Shown here: piece after piece, positions 1-6,438 of the stretch | Position numbering within the stretch: the stretch's first letter is position 1 | How the letters are laid out: every line of letters starts with the position of its first letter | NCBI GenBank assembly: GCA_902795555.1 | Contig: CADBLV010000318.1 | Span: forward strand, 1 to 10,503 | Direction: 5' to 3' | DNA length: 10,503 bases | DNA from: an uncultured Eubacteriales bacterium | GTDB taxonomy: Bacteria; Bacillota_A; Clostridia; Christensenellales; Aristaeellaceae | Program-made: the position numbers and the translations under genes | Notes under the pieces: generated by a model | Told to the model about the DNA's origin: nothing | What the model saw: the letters and a program-made list of their open reading frames with translations, nothing else | Databases searched by the model: none

Positions 1-512
1 CGCTGTTCCTGTGCTACATCGCCACCATCGCCGTGCCGTGGCAGGCGTACATGATTCCCCAGTTCATCGAATTCCGGGCCATCGGGCTCTATGATAAGCT
101 GACCGCCATCATGGTGCTGCAGGCTTTCTCGGCCTTCGGCGTCTTCCTGATGCGGCAGTTCTATCGGGGCATCCCCACGGAGCTGTGCGAAGCCGCACGG
201 ATTGACGGCCTGAGCGAATACGGCATCTGGGCGCGGATCATGCTGCCCCTGTCCAAGGCCGCCATCGCCACCCTCGTGATCTTCACCTTTGTCGGCACCT
301 GGAATGACTATATGGGCCCCATGATCTATCTGACCACCGAATCCGTGAAAACAGTTCAGGTCGGTCTCCGACGGTTTATTCAGGAAAACTCCAGCGATTA
401 TCATCTGATCATGGCGGCTTCCATGGTCTCGCTGATCCCCGTGTCCGTGGTGTTCCTCTGCCTGCAGAAATACTTCATCGAAGGCATTGCGACCTCCGGA
501 CTGAAGGGATAA
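1..512 (+). CDS. Carbohydrate ABC transporter permease, MalG type (5' end missing)
   Basis: This is the C-terminal part (about 169 residues) of an inner-membrane permease of the CUT1/MalG family, which with a partner permease, a solute-binding protein and an ATPase imports oligosaccharides. The reading frame is open from base 3, and the true start lies outside the window. The hallmark EAA loop that docks the ATPase is visible as ELCEAARIDG followed, after the usual spacing, by IMLPLSKAA. Hydrophobic segments flank it, and the protein ends in QKYFIEGIATSGLKG, a typical end for this family. The next gene is a GH88 uronide hydrolase 136 bases downstream on the same strand, so the substrate may be an unsaturated uronic-acid oligosaccharide; that is inference from context. 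The GTG at 33 is an internal valine codon, not the start. The family call is firm and the sugar specificity is unknown. Confidence 0.93.
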   Translation, partial: LFLCYIATIAVPWQAYMIPQFIEFRAIGLYDKLTAIMVLQAFSAFGVFLMRQFYRGIPTELCEAARIDGLSEYGIWARIMLPLSKAAIATLVIFTFVGTWNDYMGPMIYLTTESVKTVQVGLRRFIQENSSDYHLIMAASMVSLIPVSVVFLCLQKYFIEGIATSGLKG

Positions 513-535
513 TCGGCTCTGCATATGATCCGTAT

Positions 536-614
536 TTCACAGCCTGCTGTGGATGGATCATCAGCAAATGAGCCAACCGGACAGGATGGCAGACACGAAC
601 CTGTGCTTCACAGG
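536..614 (+). other. Two small hairpins in the permease-GH88 spacer
   Basis: The 136-base spacer holds two inverted repeats. The first pairs 536-542 with 547-553 (core CACAG/CTGTG, loop CCTG). The second pairs 600-605 with 609-614 (CCTGTG/CACAGG, loop CTT) and is perfect. Neither is followed by a T-tract, so neither looks like an intrinsic terminator. They could stabilise or mark processing of the mRNA between transporter and enzyme messages, or be chance. Confidence 0.35.
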
Positions 615-636
615 AGAATCGCACCGGAAAGAATTC

Positions 637-642
637 AGGAGG
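637..642 (+). promoter_or_regulatory. Ribosome binding site of the GH88 gene
   Basis: A perfect AGGAGG lies six bases before the ATG at 649. It decides the start: the same frame is open from an ATG at 553, but that upstream ATG has no comparable site, and the extra 32 residues do not look like GH88. Confidence 0.85.
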
Positions 643-648
643 ATCGAT

Positions 649-1758
649 ATGGGAAATAGCTATGAAGAAGCGCTGGCCCGCGCCTCCGCGAAATACCGTC
701 TCTCGGCGGCAGACGCCGCGGCGAAGGGCATCATTCCCTATAAAAGCGAAGGCGGTAAATGGATCGGCAGCCCCTTTGCCGGCAACGGCTGGTGGACCGG
801 AGGATTCTGGCCCGGCCTGATGTGGCATCTGTGGGTCTATACCGGCGACCCCTTCTTCCGGGAGGAAGCCCGGCGGGTGCAGCAGCTGCTGACAGACGAA
901 TTCCGCCGGTATACGGAGCTGAATCACGATGTGGGATTTATGTATCTGCTGTCCGTCGGAGCAGACTGGAAGCTGACCGGGGAGGAGCAGGCCCGGATCG
1001 ACACGCTCCACGCCGCTTCCCTGCTGATGGGACGGTTCAATCCCATGGGTTTCATCCGGGCCTGGGACGGGGCAGACCGGACAGGCTATGCCATTATCGA
1101 CTGCATGATGAATCTGAGCCTGCTGTTCTGGGCCTCCCGCCAGACCGGCGACCCCCGTTTTGCCCATGTGGCCCGCATCCACGCGAACACAGCCCGTCGG
1201 GAGTTCATCCGGGATGATGGTTCCGTTTCCCATATCATTGAGTTCGATCCGGAAACCGGGAAACGGGTTCGGGAGCACGCGGGTCAGGGATATGCCCTGG
1301 GCTCCCAGTGGAGCCGGGGCCAGGCCTGGGGTCTGTATGGGTTTACCCTCTGCGCCATGAATACAAAGGATCCTGCCGACCTCGCCGCCGCTGAAAAAAT
1401 CGCCGCCAATTTCGTCGCTCACATCCGGCCCGACGGCCTGACGGACTGCGATTTCTGCCAGCCGCCGGAAGAGGAGCGTCTGGACAACATCGCCGGGGCC
1501 GTGGCTGCCTGCGGGCTCCTGGAGCTGGCTGGGCTCACAGGAAATGAGGCCTGGCGGAATGCGGCAGAGCTTCTGGTCAACGGGCTGCTGGAACACTGTG
1601 TGGATTTCGGAGAATCCCACTGCGGACTCCTGACCCACTGCACCGCCAGCTATCATGACGACGGCGCGGGCCGGCATACGAATATTGTCTATGGGGATTA
1701 TTTCCTGACGGAAGCCCTGATGAAACTGACCGACCGGGATCCCATGCTATGGATCTGA
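649..1758 (+). CDS. Glycoside hydrolase family 88, unsaturated glucuronyl hydrolase
   Basis: A 369-residue enzyme expected to remove the 4,5-unsaturated uronic acid left at the non-reducing end of oligosaccharides after polysaccharide lyase cleavage. Length fits the family (about 370-380). Conserved blocks seen are GNGWWTGGFWPGL near the start, NHDVGFMY (Asp94), IIDCMMN (Asp151), GSVSHIIEF (His195) and SRGQAWGLYGF (223-233). The two aspartates match the positions of the catalytic pair described for Bacillus unsaturated glucuronyl hydrolase (Asp88 and Asp149); this alignment is from memory. No signal peptide is visible, so it should act in the cytosol on imported oligosaccharides, which fits the permease just upstream. 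The start at 649 is set by a perfect AGGAGG. The last 13 codons are the first unit of a three-copy tandem repeat that continues past the stop. GH105 is a related alternative, but the motifs favour GH88. Confidence 0.93.
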   Translation: MGNSYEEALARASAKYRLSAADAAAKGIIPYKSEGGKWIGSPFAGNGWWTGGFWPGLMWHLWVYTGDPFFREEARRVQQLLTDEFRRYTELNHDVGFMYLLSVGADWKLTGEEQARIDTLHAASLLMGRFNPMGFIRAWDGADRTGYAIIDCMMNLSLLFWASRQTGDPRFAHVARIHANTARREFIRDDGSVSHIIEFDPETGKRVREHAGQGYALGSQWSRGQAWGLYGFTLCAMNTKDPADLAAAEKIAANFVAHIRPDGLTDCDFCQPPEEERLDNIAGAVAACGLLELAGLTGNEAWRNAAELLVNGLLEHCVDFGESHCGLLTHCTASYHDDGAGRHTNIVYGDYFLTEALMKLTDRDPMLWI

Positions 1759-1830
1759 TGAAACCGATTGACCGTAATCCCATGCTCCGGGGCTGACGAA
1801 ACCGACAGATCGAAACCTCCTGCTTCGGGG
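1717..1830 (+). repeat. Three tandem 38-bp copies of the GH88 gene tail
   Basis: Three head-to-tail units of exactly 38 bases run 1717-1754, 1755-1792 and 1793-1830, followed by another CTGA at 1831. By hand count units 1 and 2 agree at 29 of 38 positions, and so do units 2 and 3. Unit 1 is the coding end of the GH88 gene. Read from its own CTG, each unit gives a related tail with a stop completed by the next unit: LMKLTDRDPMLWI*, LMKPIDRNPMLRG* and LTKPTDRNLLLRG*. Because 38 is not a multiple of three and each unit ends at a TGA, units 2 and 3 are not translated as part of the GH88 protein. They look like old partial duplications of the gene's 3' end. Confidence 0.85.
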
Positions 1831-1849
1831 CTGAAAAACCCATAACGAA

Positions 1850-1874
1850 CGGCGTGGGCTCACTGCCCGCGCCG
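1850..1874. terminator. Hairpin between the convergent GH88 and mnmG genes
   Basis: A 10-bp GC-rich stem (1850-1859 with 1865-1874, one G-T pair, loop TCACT) spans the mnmG stop codon. On the + side it is followed by CTCCTTTTCC, and on the - side a T-run lies about 15 bases beyond. Position and stem suit a shared terminator for converging transcripts, but both T-tracts are poor, so termination is uncertain. Confidence 0.4.
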
Positions 1875-3743
1875 CTCCTTTTCCAGCCAAACCATCAGCA
1901 CGGCGATGTCCGCCGGATTCACCCCGGGAATCCGGGAAGCCGCGGCCAGGGAAACCGGCCTCTGCTTCGCCAGCTTCTGCCGTGCCTCCAGCCGCAGGTG
2001 ATCCATTTCCAGATAAGGCAGATCCTCCCTCAGGAGGGTTTCCTCCATGCGCCGGGCCTGAGCGATCATCTGATCCTGCTTTTCCAGATATCCCGCGTAT
2101 TTGATGCTGATCTCCGCCTGTTCCACGGCCCCGGGGGAAGCTTCCCGACCGGCGTTCTCTACGGACTCCAGAATCGCCGGATCCAGCGCTTTCAGATCCG
2201 TCAGGCGCACCGCCGGGCGCTTCACCAGGTCCGCCGCCCGCACGGAGCCGGTCGCTTCCGGCTCTCCCCTGTCCGCCAGAAAGGCGTTCAGCTTTTCTCC
2301 CGGCGCAAACCGCACGCTTTCCAGTTTTTTCCGGAGCGCCGCCGTTTCGCGGCGCTTTTGCTCCATCCGTTCCATCCGCTCCGCCGAGGCCAGGCCCGCC
2401 TGAAAACCGATGGCGGTCAGGCGCAGATCCGCGTTATCCTGTCTGAGATGAAGCCGGTGTTCGGCCCGGGAGGTCATCATCCGGTAGGGCTCATCGGTGC
2501 CTTTGGTGGTCAGGTCGTCCGTGAGCACGCCGAGATAGGCCATGTCCCGGGTCAGGATCACCTGAGGCTTTTCCTGCAGGGACAGCGCCGCGTTCATGCC
2601 GGCCAGCAGCCCCTGGGCCGCCGCTTCTTCATATCCGCTGGTCCCGTTAATCTGGCCCGCGAAAAACAGCCCGCCGATCCGAAGGCTCTCCAGGGTGGGG
2701 CGCAGCTCCAGGCTGTCGATGCAGTCGTATTCAATGGCATAGCCCAGCCGGGTAAATTCGCAGTGCCGCAGCCCCGGAATCGTCCGATACATGGCCCATT
2801 GCACGTCCTCCGGCATGGAAGTGGACATGCCCTGCACATACCATTCCCGGCTTTCCTTCCCCTCCGGCTCCAGAAAGATCTGATGGCGATCCTTGTCCGC
2901 AAATCGCACCACCTTGTCCTCGATGCTCGGGCAGTACCGGGGACCGACACCGTGAATCTTTCCGCTGTATAGCGGCGCCCGGTGCAGGTTGTCCAGGATA
3001 ATCCGGTGGGTTTCCGGAGTGGTCCAGGTCAGATAGCAGCTGTAGGTATTCTCAAGCTTCCGGTCCGTCAGGAAGGAGAAGGGAATCACCGGTTCGTCGC
3101 CCTTCTGCTCCTCCATCTCGTCAAAGTCAATCGTCTTCACGTCCACCCGGGCCGGCGTGCCGGTTTTAAACCTTCGCAGCGCAAACCCGAGCTCCGTCAG
3201 GCTTCCGGAGAGTTCGTCGGCCCCGGTCAGCCCCTGGGGCCCGCCGTTCCGGCGGTATTCCCCGATGATGATGCTGCCCTTCAGATAGACTCCCGTGGCG
3301 GCGATCACCGCCCGGCAGGGAATCCGGGCCCCGGTGGCCGTGGTCACGCCCGTCACCCGGCCGTTCTCCGTCTCAATGGACACGGCCTCTCCCTGCCGCA
3401 GGGTCAGCCGGGGCTGGGTCAGCAGGGCCCGCCGCATCCGGTTCTGATAGGCCTGCTTGTCCGCCTGGGCCCGGAGCGCGTGCACAGCCGGTCCCTTGCC
3501 GGTGTTCAGCGTCCGGGACTGCAGGAAGGTGTCGTCGATGGCCAGCGCCATCTCTCCGCCCAGGGCGTCCACCTCCCGCACCAGATGCCCCTTGGCCGAT
3601 CCGCCGATCACGGGATTGCAGGCCATCAGCGCAACGCCGTCCATGTTCAGCGTCAGAAGCAGCGTATCCATTCCCATCCGGGCAGCAGCCAGCGCCGCTT
3701 CGCATCCCGCGTGTCCCGCCCCGATGACCACCACATCCGCCAT
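1860..3743 (-). CDS. mnmG: tRNA uridine-5-carboxymethylaminomethyl modification enzyme MnmG (GidA)
   Basis: MnmG is the FAD-binding half of the MnmE-MnmG complex, which builds the (carboxymethyl)aminomethyl group on U34 of tRNAs reading NNA/NNG codons, in the cytosol. The 627-residue length is normal. The N-terminal dinucleotide-binding loop is GAGHAG (residues 8-13). CNPVIGGSAKGHLVREVDALGG follows with Cys42, and RYCPSIEDKVVRF carries Cys271; these match the two functional cysteines of the E. coli protein (Cys47, Cys277; from memory). NGTSGYEEAAAQG, near 365, is the second family signature. The upstream purine-rich AGAAAGAAG is a weak ribosome site. The gene lies 90 bases downstream of the Ig-like gene on the same strand. 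It is away from its frequent partners mnmE and rsmG: downstream it converges directly on GH88. The family call is certain. Confidence 0.98.
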   Translation of the reverse strand: MADVVVIGAGHAGCEAALAAARMGMDTLLLTLNMDGVALMACNPVIGGSAKGHLVREVDALGGEMALAIDDTFLQSRTLNTGKGPAVHALRAQADKQAYQNRMRRALLTQPRLTLRQGEAVSIETENGRVTGVTTATGARIPCRAVIAATGVYLKGSIIIGEYRRNGGPQGLTGADELSGSLTELGFALRRFKTGTPARVDVKTIDFDEMEEQKGDEPVIPFSFLTDRKLENTYSCYLTWTTPETHRIILDNLHRAPLYSGKIHGVGPRYCPSIEDKVVRFADKDRHQIFLEPEGKESREWYVQGMSTSMPEDVQWAMYRTIPGLRHCEFTRLGYAIEYDCIDSLELRPTLESLRIGGLFFAGQINGTSGYEEAAAQGLLAGMNAALSLQEKPQVILTRDMAYLGVLTDDLTTKGTDEPYRMMTSRAEHRLHLRQDNADLRLTAIGFQAGLASAERMERMEQKRRETAALRKKLESVRFAPGEKLNAFLADRGEPEATGSVRAADLVKRPAVRLTDLKALDPAILESVENAGREASPGAVEQAEISIKYAGYLEKQDQMIAQARRMEETLLREDLPYLEMDHLRLEARQKLAKQRPVSLAAASRIPGVNPADIAVLMVWLEKERRGQ

Positions 3744-3767
3744 ATCGTCTTCGCTTCTTTCTGTCAG

Positions 3768-3897
3768 TCTTATCCGTTATCGCTCCACCCGCTCTGAATC
3801 CGCCGGTTCCGTTGGATCCGGGCACACGTTTTCTTATCCGTTATCGCTCCACCCGCTCTGAATCCGCCAGTCCCAGTTCCGGGGAACCCGGGCGTTT
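3768..3897 (-). repeat. Duplicated 3' tail of the Ig-like gene, including its stop codon
   Basis: Bases 3768-3804 and 3832-3868 are identical over 37 positions, with a period of 64. The match continues in degraded form to 3831 and 3897, with a 6-base deletion and a 4-base insertion in the outer copy. The inner copy (3832-3897) is the coding end of the Ig-like gene and reads ARVPRNWDWRIQSGWSDNG*. The outer copy, beyond the stop and before mnmG, reads ARIQRNRRIQSGWSDNG* in the same phase but is not attached to any gene. It is a partial gene-end duplication in the spacer. Confidence 0.88.
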
Positions 3898-5894
3898 TCG
3901 GGAATATCCCAGGTATAGCCTTCCAGGTCCGTATACCGGGTCAGCGTGAGCACAACCATCCCCAGCGGATCCGAAATCGCCGCGTTGCGGAAATTGAACT
4001 GGCCGTGCTCCGAGCGCATGCCGGGATCCAGCGCCAGGGAATAGCTGCCCTCAAAGAAGGTGCTCTCTCCGTCCGTGTTGCACACCATGGGATTCCCGTC
4101 CCGGTCATAGCAGTCGATCCGGAAGTTCACCCGGGCAATCGTGAAATCGCTCATGTTCCGCAGCACGATGCGGATCCGGTTGTCGGAGGTAACCTCCAGT
4201 CCCTCAATCAGCACGGCGCCGTTATAATCCCGCACCCGGATCTCGCCCTGGGCGGTAAATCCACCGTCTTCCGTCACTACGGTCAGCGTGGTATCCCCAA
4301 CCATGTTTCCGGTGATGTAGCAGGCGTTTCCGGTTCCCCGGGCTGTGGCGATCATCGGATCGCCGGTGGACCATCGCATGTTCTGATTGTTGGCATCCTT
4401 GGGAATCGTCAGGGCCGTGGCCCGGTGATATTCGTCATACAGCTGCACATGATGGAGGTATGCCTTCAGCTGCACGCCCTCCACGGGCTGAATCACCGTC
4501 ACCCGCACCTGCCCCGCCTTTCCGGATTTGTCCGTCGCCTTGGCGGTGATCATCGCGGCGCCGCGCTTATGGCCGATCACCACGCCTTCCTGGTCCACGC
4601 TGACGATGTTCGGATGGTTGCTGGAGAAAGTCACTTCCTTGTTGGTGGCGTCCGCGGGTTCGACCGTCCACACCAGCTGGGCCGCATCGCCTCCGACCAG
4701 CAGGGAGGTGCCGCGGGTGGAATCAAACGTGATCTTCGTCACCCGCTGCACGACGTGCACCAGGGCCGTCACGGTCAGATCGGGATCGGACAGGCTCTGG
4801 GCGGTCACGGTGCAATCTCCGGCCTTATGGCCGGTAATCTTTCCGTTCTCAACGGTCGCGATCTCCGGGTCGGATGTATCCCAGTGAACGCTCTTGTCGG
4901 AAGTGTCCGCCGGGGATATGGTCGCCCGCAGATACACCGGGTTTCCCTTCACGACGACCTCCGTCTCCGTTTTGTCCAGCGAGATGGCTTCCGCGGTTTT
5001 GGTCACAGACACGGTAATCGATCCCTTGACGCCCGATCCGTCCTCGGCCACGGCGTCGATCACGGCGTTGCCCTTCTTCAGCCCGGTCACCACGCCGTTT
5101 TCGTCAACCGTGGCGAGCGTGGGATTCCTCGAAGACCACCTGACCTCCCGCACGGAAGCTTCCGCCGGCTCAAAGGCCGCGGAGACCTGCAGCGTGCTTC
5201 CCACGGCCACCTTCCGGTTCCCCGCGCTGAGGGTGATTTTCTTCACAGGCTGAATCACCAGCACCCGGAGCGTCTCGGTCACCTCCGGATTCTGCACGCT
5301 CGTCAGCGTCAGGTCGCATTCCCCAGCCTGTTCCGCCCGCAGATAGCCGCCGTCCACCCGGGCCACCCCTGCGTTGTCCGTCGTGAAAGTCACCCGGGTG
5401 TCGCTGGCGTCCTCCGGCGTGCAAACCGCCTTGAGCTGAACATTCTTCCCCGCGGGAATCACGATCACCTGGTGCTCCGTCGCCTGGCGCAAAAGACCCG
5501 ACACCGCGGGATCCGTTGCCGCGTAAACCTGCATCTTCTTCGTGCTCAGCGTCACCCGGGTCACCCTTCGGAGCACCGTCACGCTCATCACGGTTTTCCA
5601 TTTCTTTTTGCCGATTTTCAGCTGGGCGGTCACCTGGGCCTTTCCCTTCTTCAGGCCCTTCACCTCGCCCTCCTCCGAAACGGTCACGGCCTTGGGATTG
5701 GAGGAAACCCAGGTGATTTCTCCCTCCTCCGCCGCCTCCCCTTCCCGGAGGATTTCCGGCCACACGGCGTCTCCCTCAAAGAGGGTCACCGTCTTCTCCT
5801 CAAAGGTCCAGCCCTTGTCCGCCAGGGCCGGCGCAGCAAACAGCATCAGCGAAAGCGCAATCAGCATCGCCCATAAAAGCCCGTTCTTTTTCAT
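3834..5894 (-). CDS. Secreted protein with about six bacterial Ig-like (BIG2) repeats
   Basis: A 686-residue exported protein of unknown function. The start at 5894 gives a clean signal peptide: MKK, a hydrophobic core, and APALA with likely cleavage after residue 25. AAAGGAG lies at the correct distance, so the longer frame from 5939 is rejected. Six Ig-like repeats follow at about 30-108, 111-215, 217-298, 301-383, 385-468 and 470-556. Each begins with a V/A-x-x-I/V-x-L-type strand and most carry the BIG2 pattern of W/F-S-S-x-x-P-x-x-A-T-V-x, G-x-V-x-G and K-x-G-x-A-x-I-T. Residues 557-686 form a separate beta-rich domain with DCYDRDGNP and RYTDLEGYTW. I see no LPXTG motif, SLH repeat or C-terminal anchor helix, so it is probably released or held non-covalently. 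A role in adhesion or wall association is a family-level guess. The gene lies upstream of mnmG. Confidence 0.9.
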   Translation of the reverse strand: MKKNGLLWAMLIALSLMLFAAPALADKGWTFEEKTVTLFEGDAVWPEILREGEAAEEGEITWVSSNPKAVTVSEEGEVKGLKKGKAQVTAQLKIGKKKWKTVMSVTVLRRVTRVTLSTKKMQVYAATDPAVSGLLRQATEHQVIVIPAGKNVQLKAVCTPEDASDTRVTFTTDNAGVARVDGGYLRAEQAGECDLTLTSVQNPEVTETLRVLVIQPVKKITLSAGNRKVAVGSTLQVSAAFEPAEASVREVRWSSRNPTLATVDENGVVTGLKKGNAVIDAVAEDGSGVKGSITVSVTKTAEAISLDKTETEVVVKGNPVYLRATISPADTSDKSVHWDTSDPEIATVENGKITGHKAGDCTVTAQSLSDPDLTVTALVHVVQRVTKITFDSTRGTSLLVGGDAAQLVWTVEPADATNKEVTFSSNHPNIVSVDQEGVVIGHKRGAAMITAKATDKSGKAGQVRVTVIQPVEGVQLKAYLHHVQLYDEYHRATALTIPKDANNQNMRWSTGDPMIATARGTGNACYITGNMVGDTTLTVVTEDGGFTAQGEIRVRDYNGAVLIEGLEVTSDNRIRIVLRNMSDFTIARVNFRIDCYDRDGNPMVCNTDGESTFFEGSYSLALDPGMRSEHGQFNFRNAAISDPLGMVVLTLTRYTDLEGYTWDIPENARVPRNWDWRIQSGWSDNG

Positions 5895-5901
5895 GGATGT
5901 T

Positions 5902-5909
5902 TCTCCTTT
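5902..5909 (-). promoter_or_regulatory. Ribosome binding site of the Ig-like gene
   Basis: Read on the - strand this is AAAGGAGA, with about eight bases between AGGAG and the ATG at 5894. It places the start directly before the signal peptide and argues against the in-frame ATG at 5939. Confidence 0.8.
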
Positions 5910-5956
5910 CCCGCGGTCTCCGTTCTTTTCCTGCCTCATCCCTTCCCTGATTTAAC

Positions 5957-5978
5957 GAAGGAAGGGGCCCCTTTCTTT
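5957..5978. promoter_or_regulatory. 22-bp imperfect palindrome upstream of the Ig-like gene
   Basis: The sequence is centred on a perfect 12-bp AAGGGGCCCCTT and extends to 22 bases with 9 of 11 half-site positions complementary and the other two G-T. It sits 63-84 bases before the Ig-like start codon, beside a poor -10-like TTAAAT (5955-5950, - strand). It has no loop, so it suits a DNA operator better than an RNA terminator. The role is inferred from position only. Confidence 0.3.
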
Positions 5979-5990
5979 CCCCGGACACAG

Positions 5991-6014
5991 AAACAGCGCC
6001 GCGGAAAGCGGCGC
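5991..6014 (-). terminator. Putative intrinsic terminator of ireB
   Basis: A 7-bp all-GC stem (5996-6002 with 6008-6014, five-base loop) begins 15 bases past the ireB stop. On the - strand it is followed by TGTTTCTGTG, a weak U-tract. It probably separates ireB from the Ig-like gene, perhaps leakily. Confidence 0.55.
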
Positions 6015-6028
6015 CGCATAAAGCTTGC

Positions 6029-6283
6029 TCAGTGGGTTTCCATATAGGATCGGACCAGCTCTTCCACAATCTCATCCCGTTCCAGCCGGCAGATCAGGCT
6101 CCGCGCCGCGTTATAGCTGGTGATATAGGTCGGATCGCCGGAGATGATGTATCCCGTCAGCTGGGTAATCGGATCGTATCCCTTGGCCTGCAGCGCGCGA
6201 TAAACATACATCAGGATATCATGGGCCTCATTCCCCGTGCCCACGATGGGATTGAGCTTCATGGTGTTAAAAGCGTCTTCCAA
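6029..6283 (-). CDS. ireB: IreB family regulatory phosphoprotein (UPF0297)
   Basis: A small cytosolic protein of 84 residues from a TTG start. In Enterococcus faecalis, IreB is phosphorylated by the PASTA kinase IreK and acts negatively on intrinsic cephalosporin resistance. Here the core [46 protein letters not shown] covers residues 35-80 and is a near-textbook match. The start at 6283 is preferred because AAAGAGGGGG (6300-6291) sits seven bases upstream and because it keeps the N-terminal NTM that family members share. Starting at the ATG at 6262 would lose it. Thr7 in that NTM matches one of the two threonines phosphorylated in enterococci (Thr4, Thr7; from memory); position 4 here is Ala. 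The usual neighbours alaS and ruvX are absent: ireB is divergent from glnS and seems to be a single-gene unit. The frame continues open far upstream across glnS, but that part is antisense. Confidence 0.95.
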   Translation of the reverse strand: MEDAFNTMKLNPIVGTGNEAHDILMYVYRALQAKGYDPITQLTGYIISGDPTYITSYNAARSLICRLERDEIVEELVRSYMETH

Positions 6284-6290
6284 AGCGGAT

Positions 6291-6300
6291 CCCCCTCTTT
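6291..6300 (-). promoter_or_regulatory. Ribosome binding site supporting a TTG start for ireB
   Basis: On the - strand it reads AAAGAGGGGG, seven bases before the TTG at 6283. The next candidate start, ATG at 6262, has no such site at a workable distance. Confidence 0.7.
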
Positions 6301-6337
6301 CGCCTGTCTGAAACTGCAGGTCCACGTCTGCCGTTCC

Positions 6338-6367
6338 ATTATACCCTACTTTCCAGCCCCCTGACAA
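6338..6367 (-). promoter_or_regulatory. SigA-type promoter for ireB
   Basis: On the - strand, TTGTCA (6367-6362, five of six consensus bases) is separated by 18 bases from a perfect TATAAT (6343-6338). Transcription should start near 6331, giving a leader of roughly 45-50 bases before the TTG start. It is back-to-back with the glnS promoter, with 30 bases between the two -35 boxes. Confidence 0.75.
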
Positions 6368-6397
6368 GCGTTTCCTGTGTTTTTTTCGGGAAAAACC

Positions 6398-6427
6398 TTG
6401 CCTCTGCCCCCGGATTCCATGTATAAT
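6398..6427 (+). promoter_or_regulatory. SigA-type promoter for glnS-gltX
   Basis: TTGCCT (6398-6403, four of six) and a perfect TATAAT (6422-6427) are 18 bases apart. T-rich and A-rich tracts (6380-6395) just upstream of the -35 box could act as an UP element. Transcription should begin near 6434. Confidence 0.7.
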
Positions 6428-6438
6428 AGCGTTTGGTA

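Noticed and set aside
553..648. In-frame 32-residue upstream extension of the GH88 protein
   Set aside because: No good ribosome site before 553, whereas a perfect AGGAGG stands six bases before 649; the extension does not resemble a signal peptide or the family N-terminus.
475..1677. 400-codon - strand frame opposite the GH88 gene
   Set aside because: No domain or ribosome site, and fully explained by the GH88 coding sequence on the + strand.
1717..1830. CRISPR-like array at the GH88 3' end
   Set aside because: Units are directly abutting with no spacers, and the first is coding sequence.
4005..5876. 623-codon + strand frame opposite the Ig-like gene
   Set aside because: Composition is His/Arg/Gly-rich and repetitive, mirroring the BIG2 repeats on the other strand; no ribosome site or domain supports it.
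6380..6397. T-run/A-run inverted repeat upstream of the glnS promoter as a terminator
   Set aside because: The stem is almost all A-T with no GC core, and no gene ends there; it fits an UP-element-like tract better.
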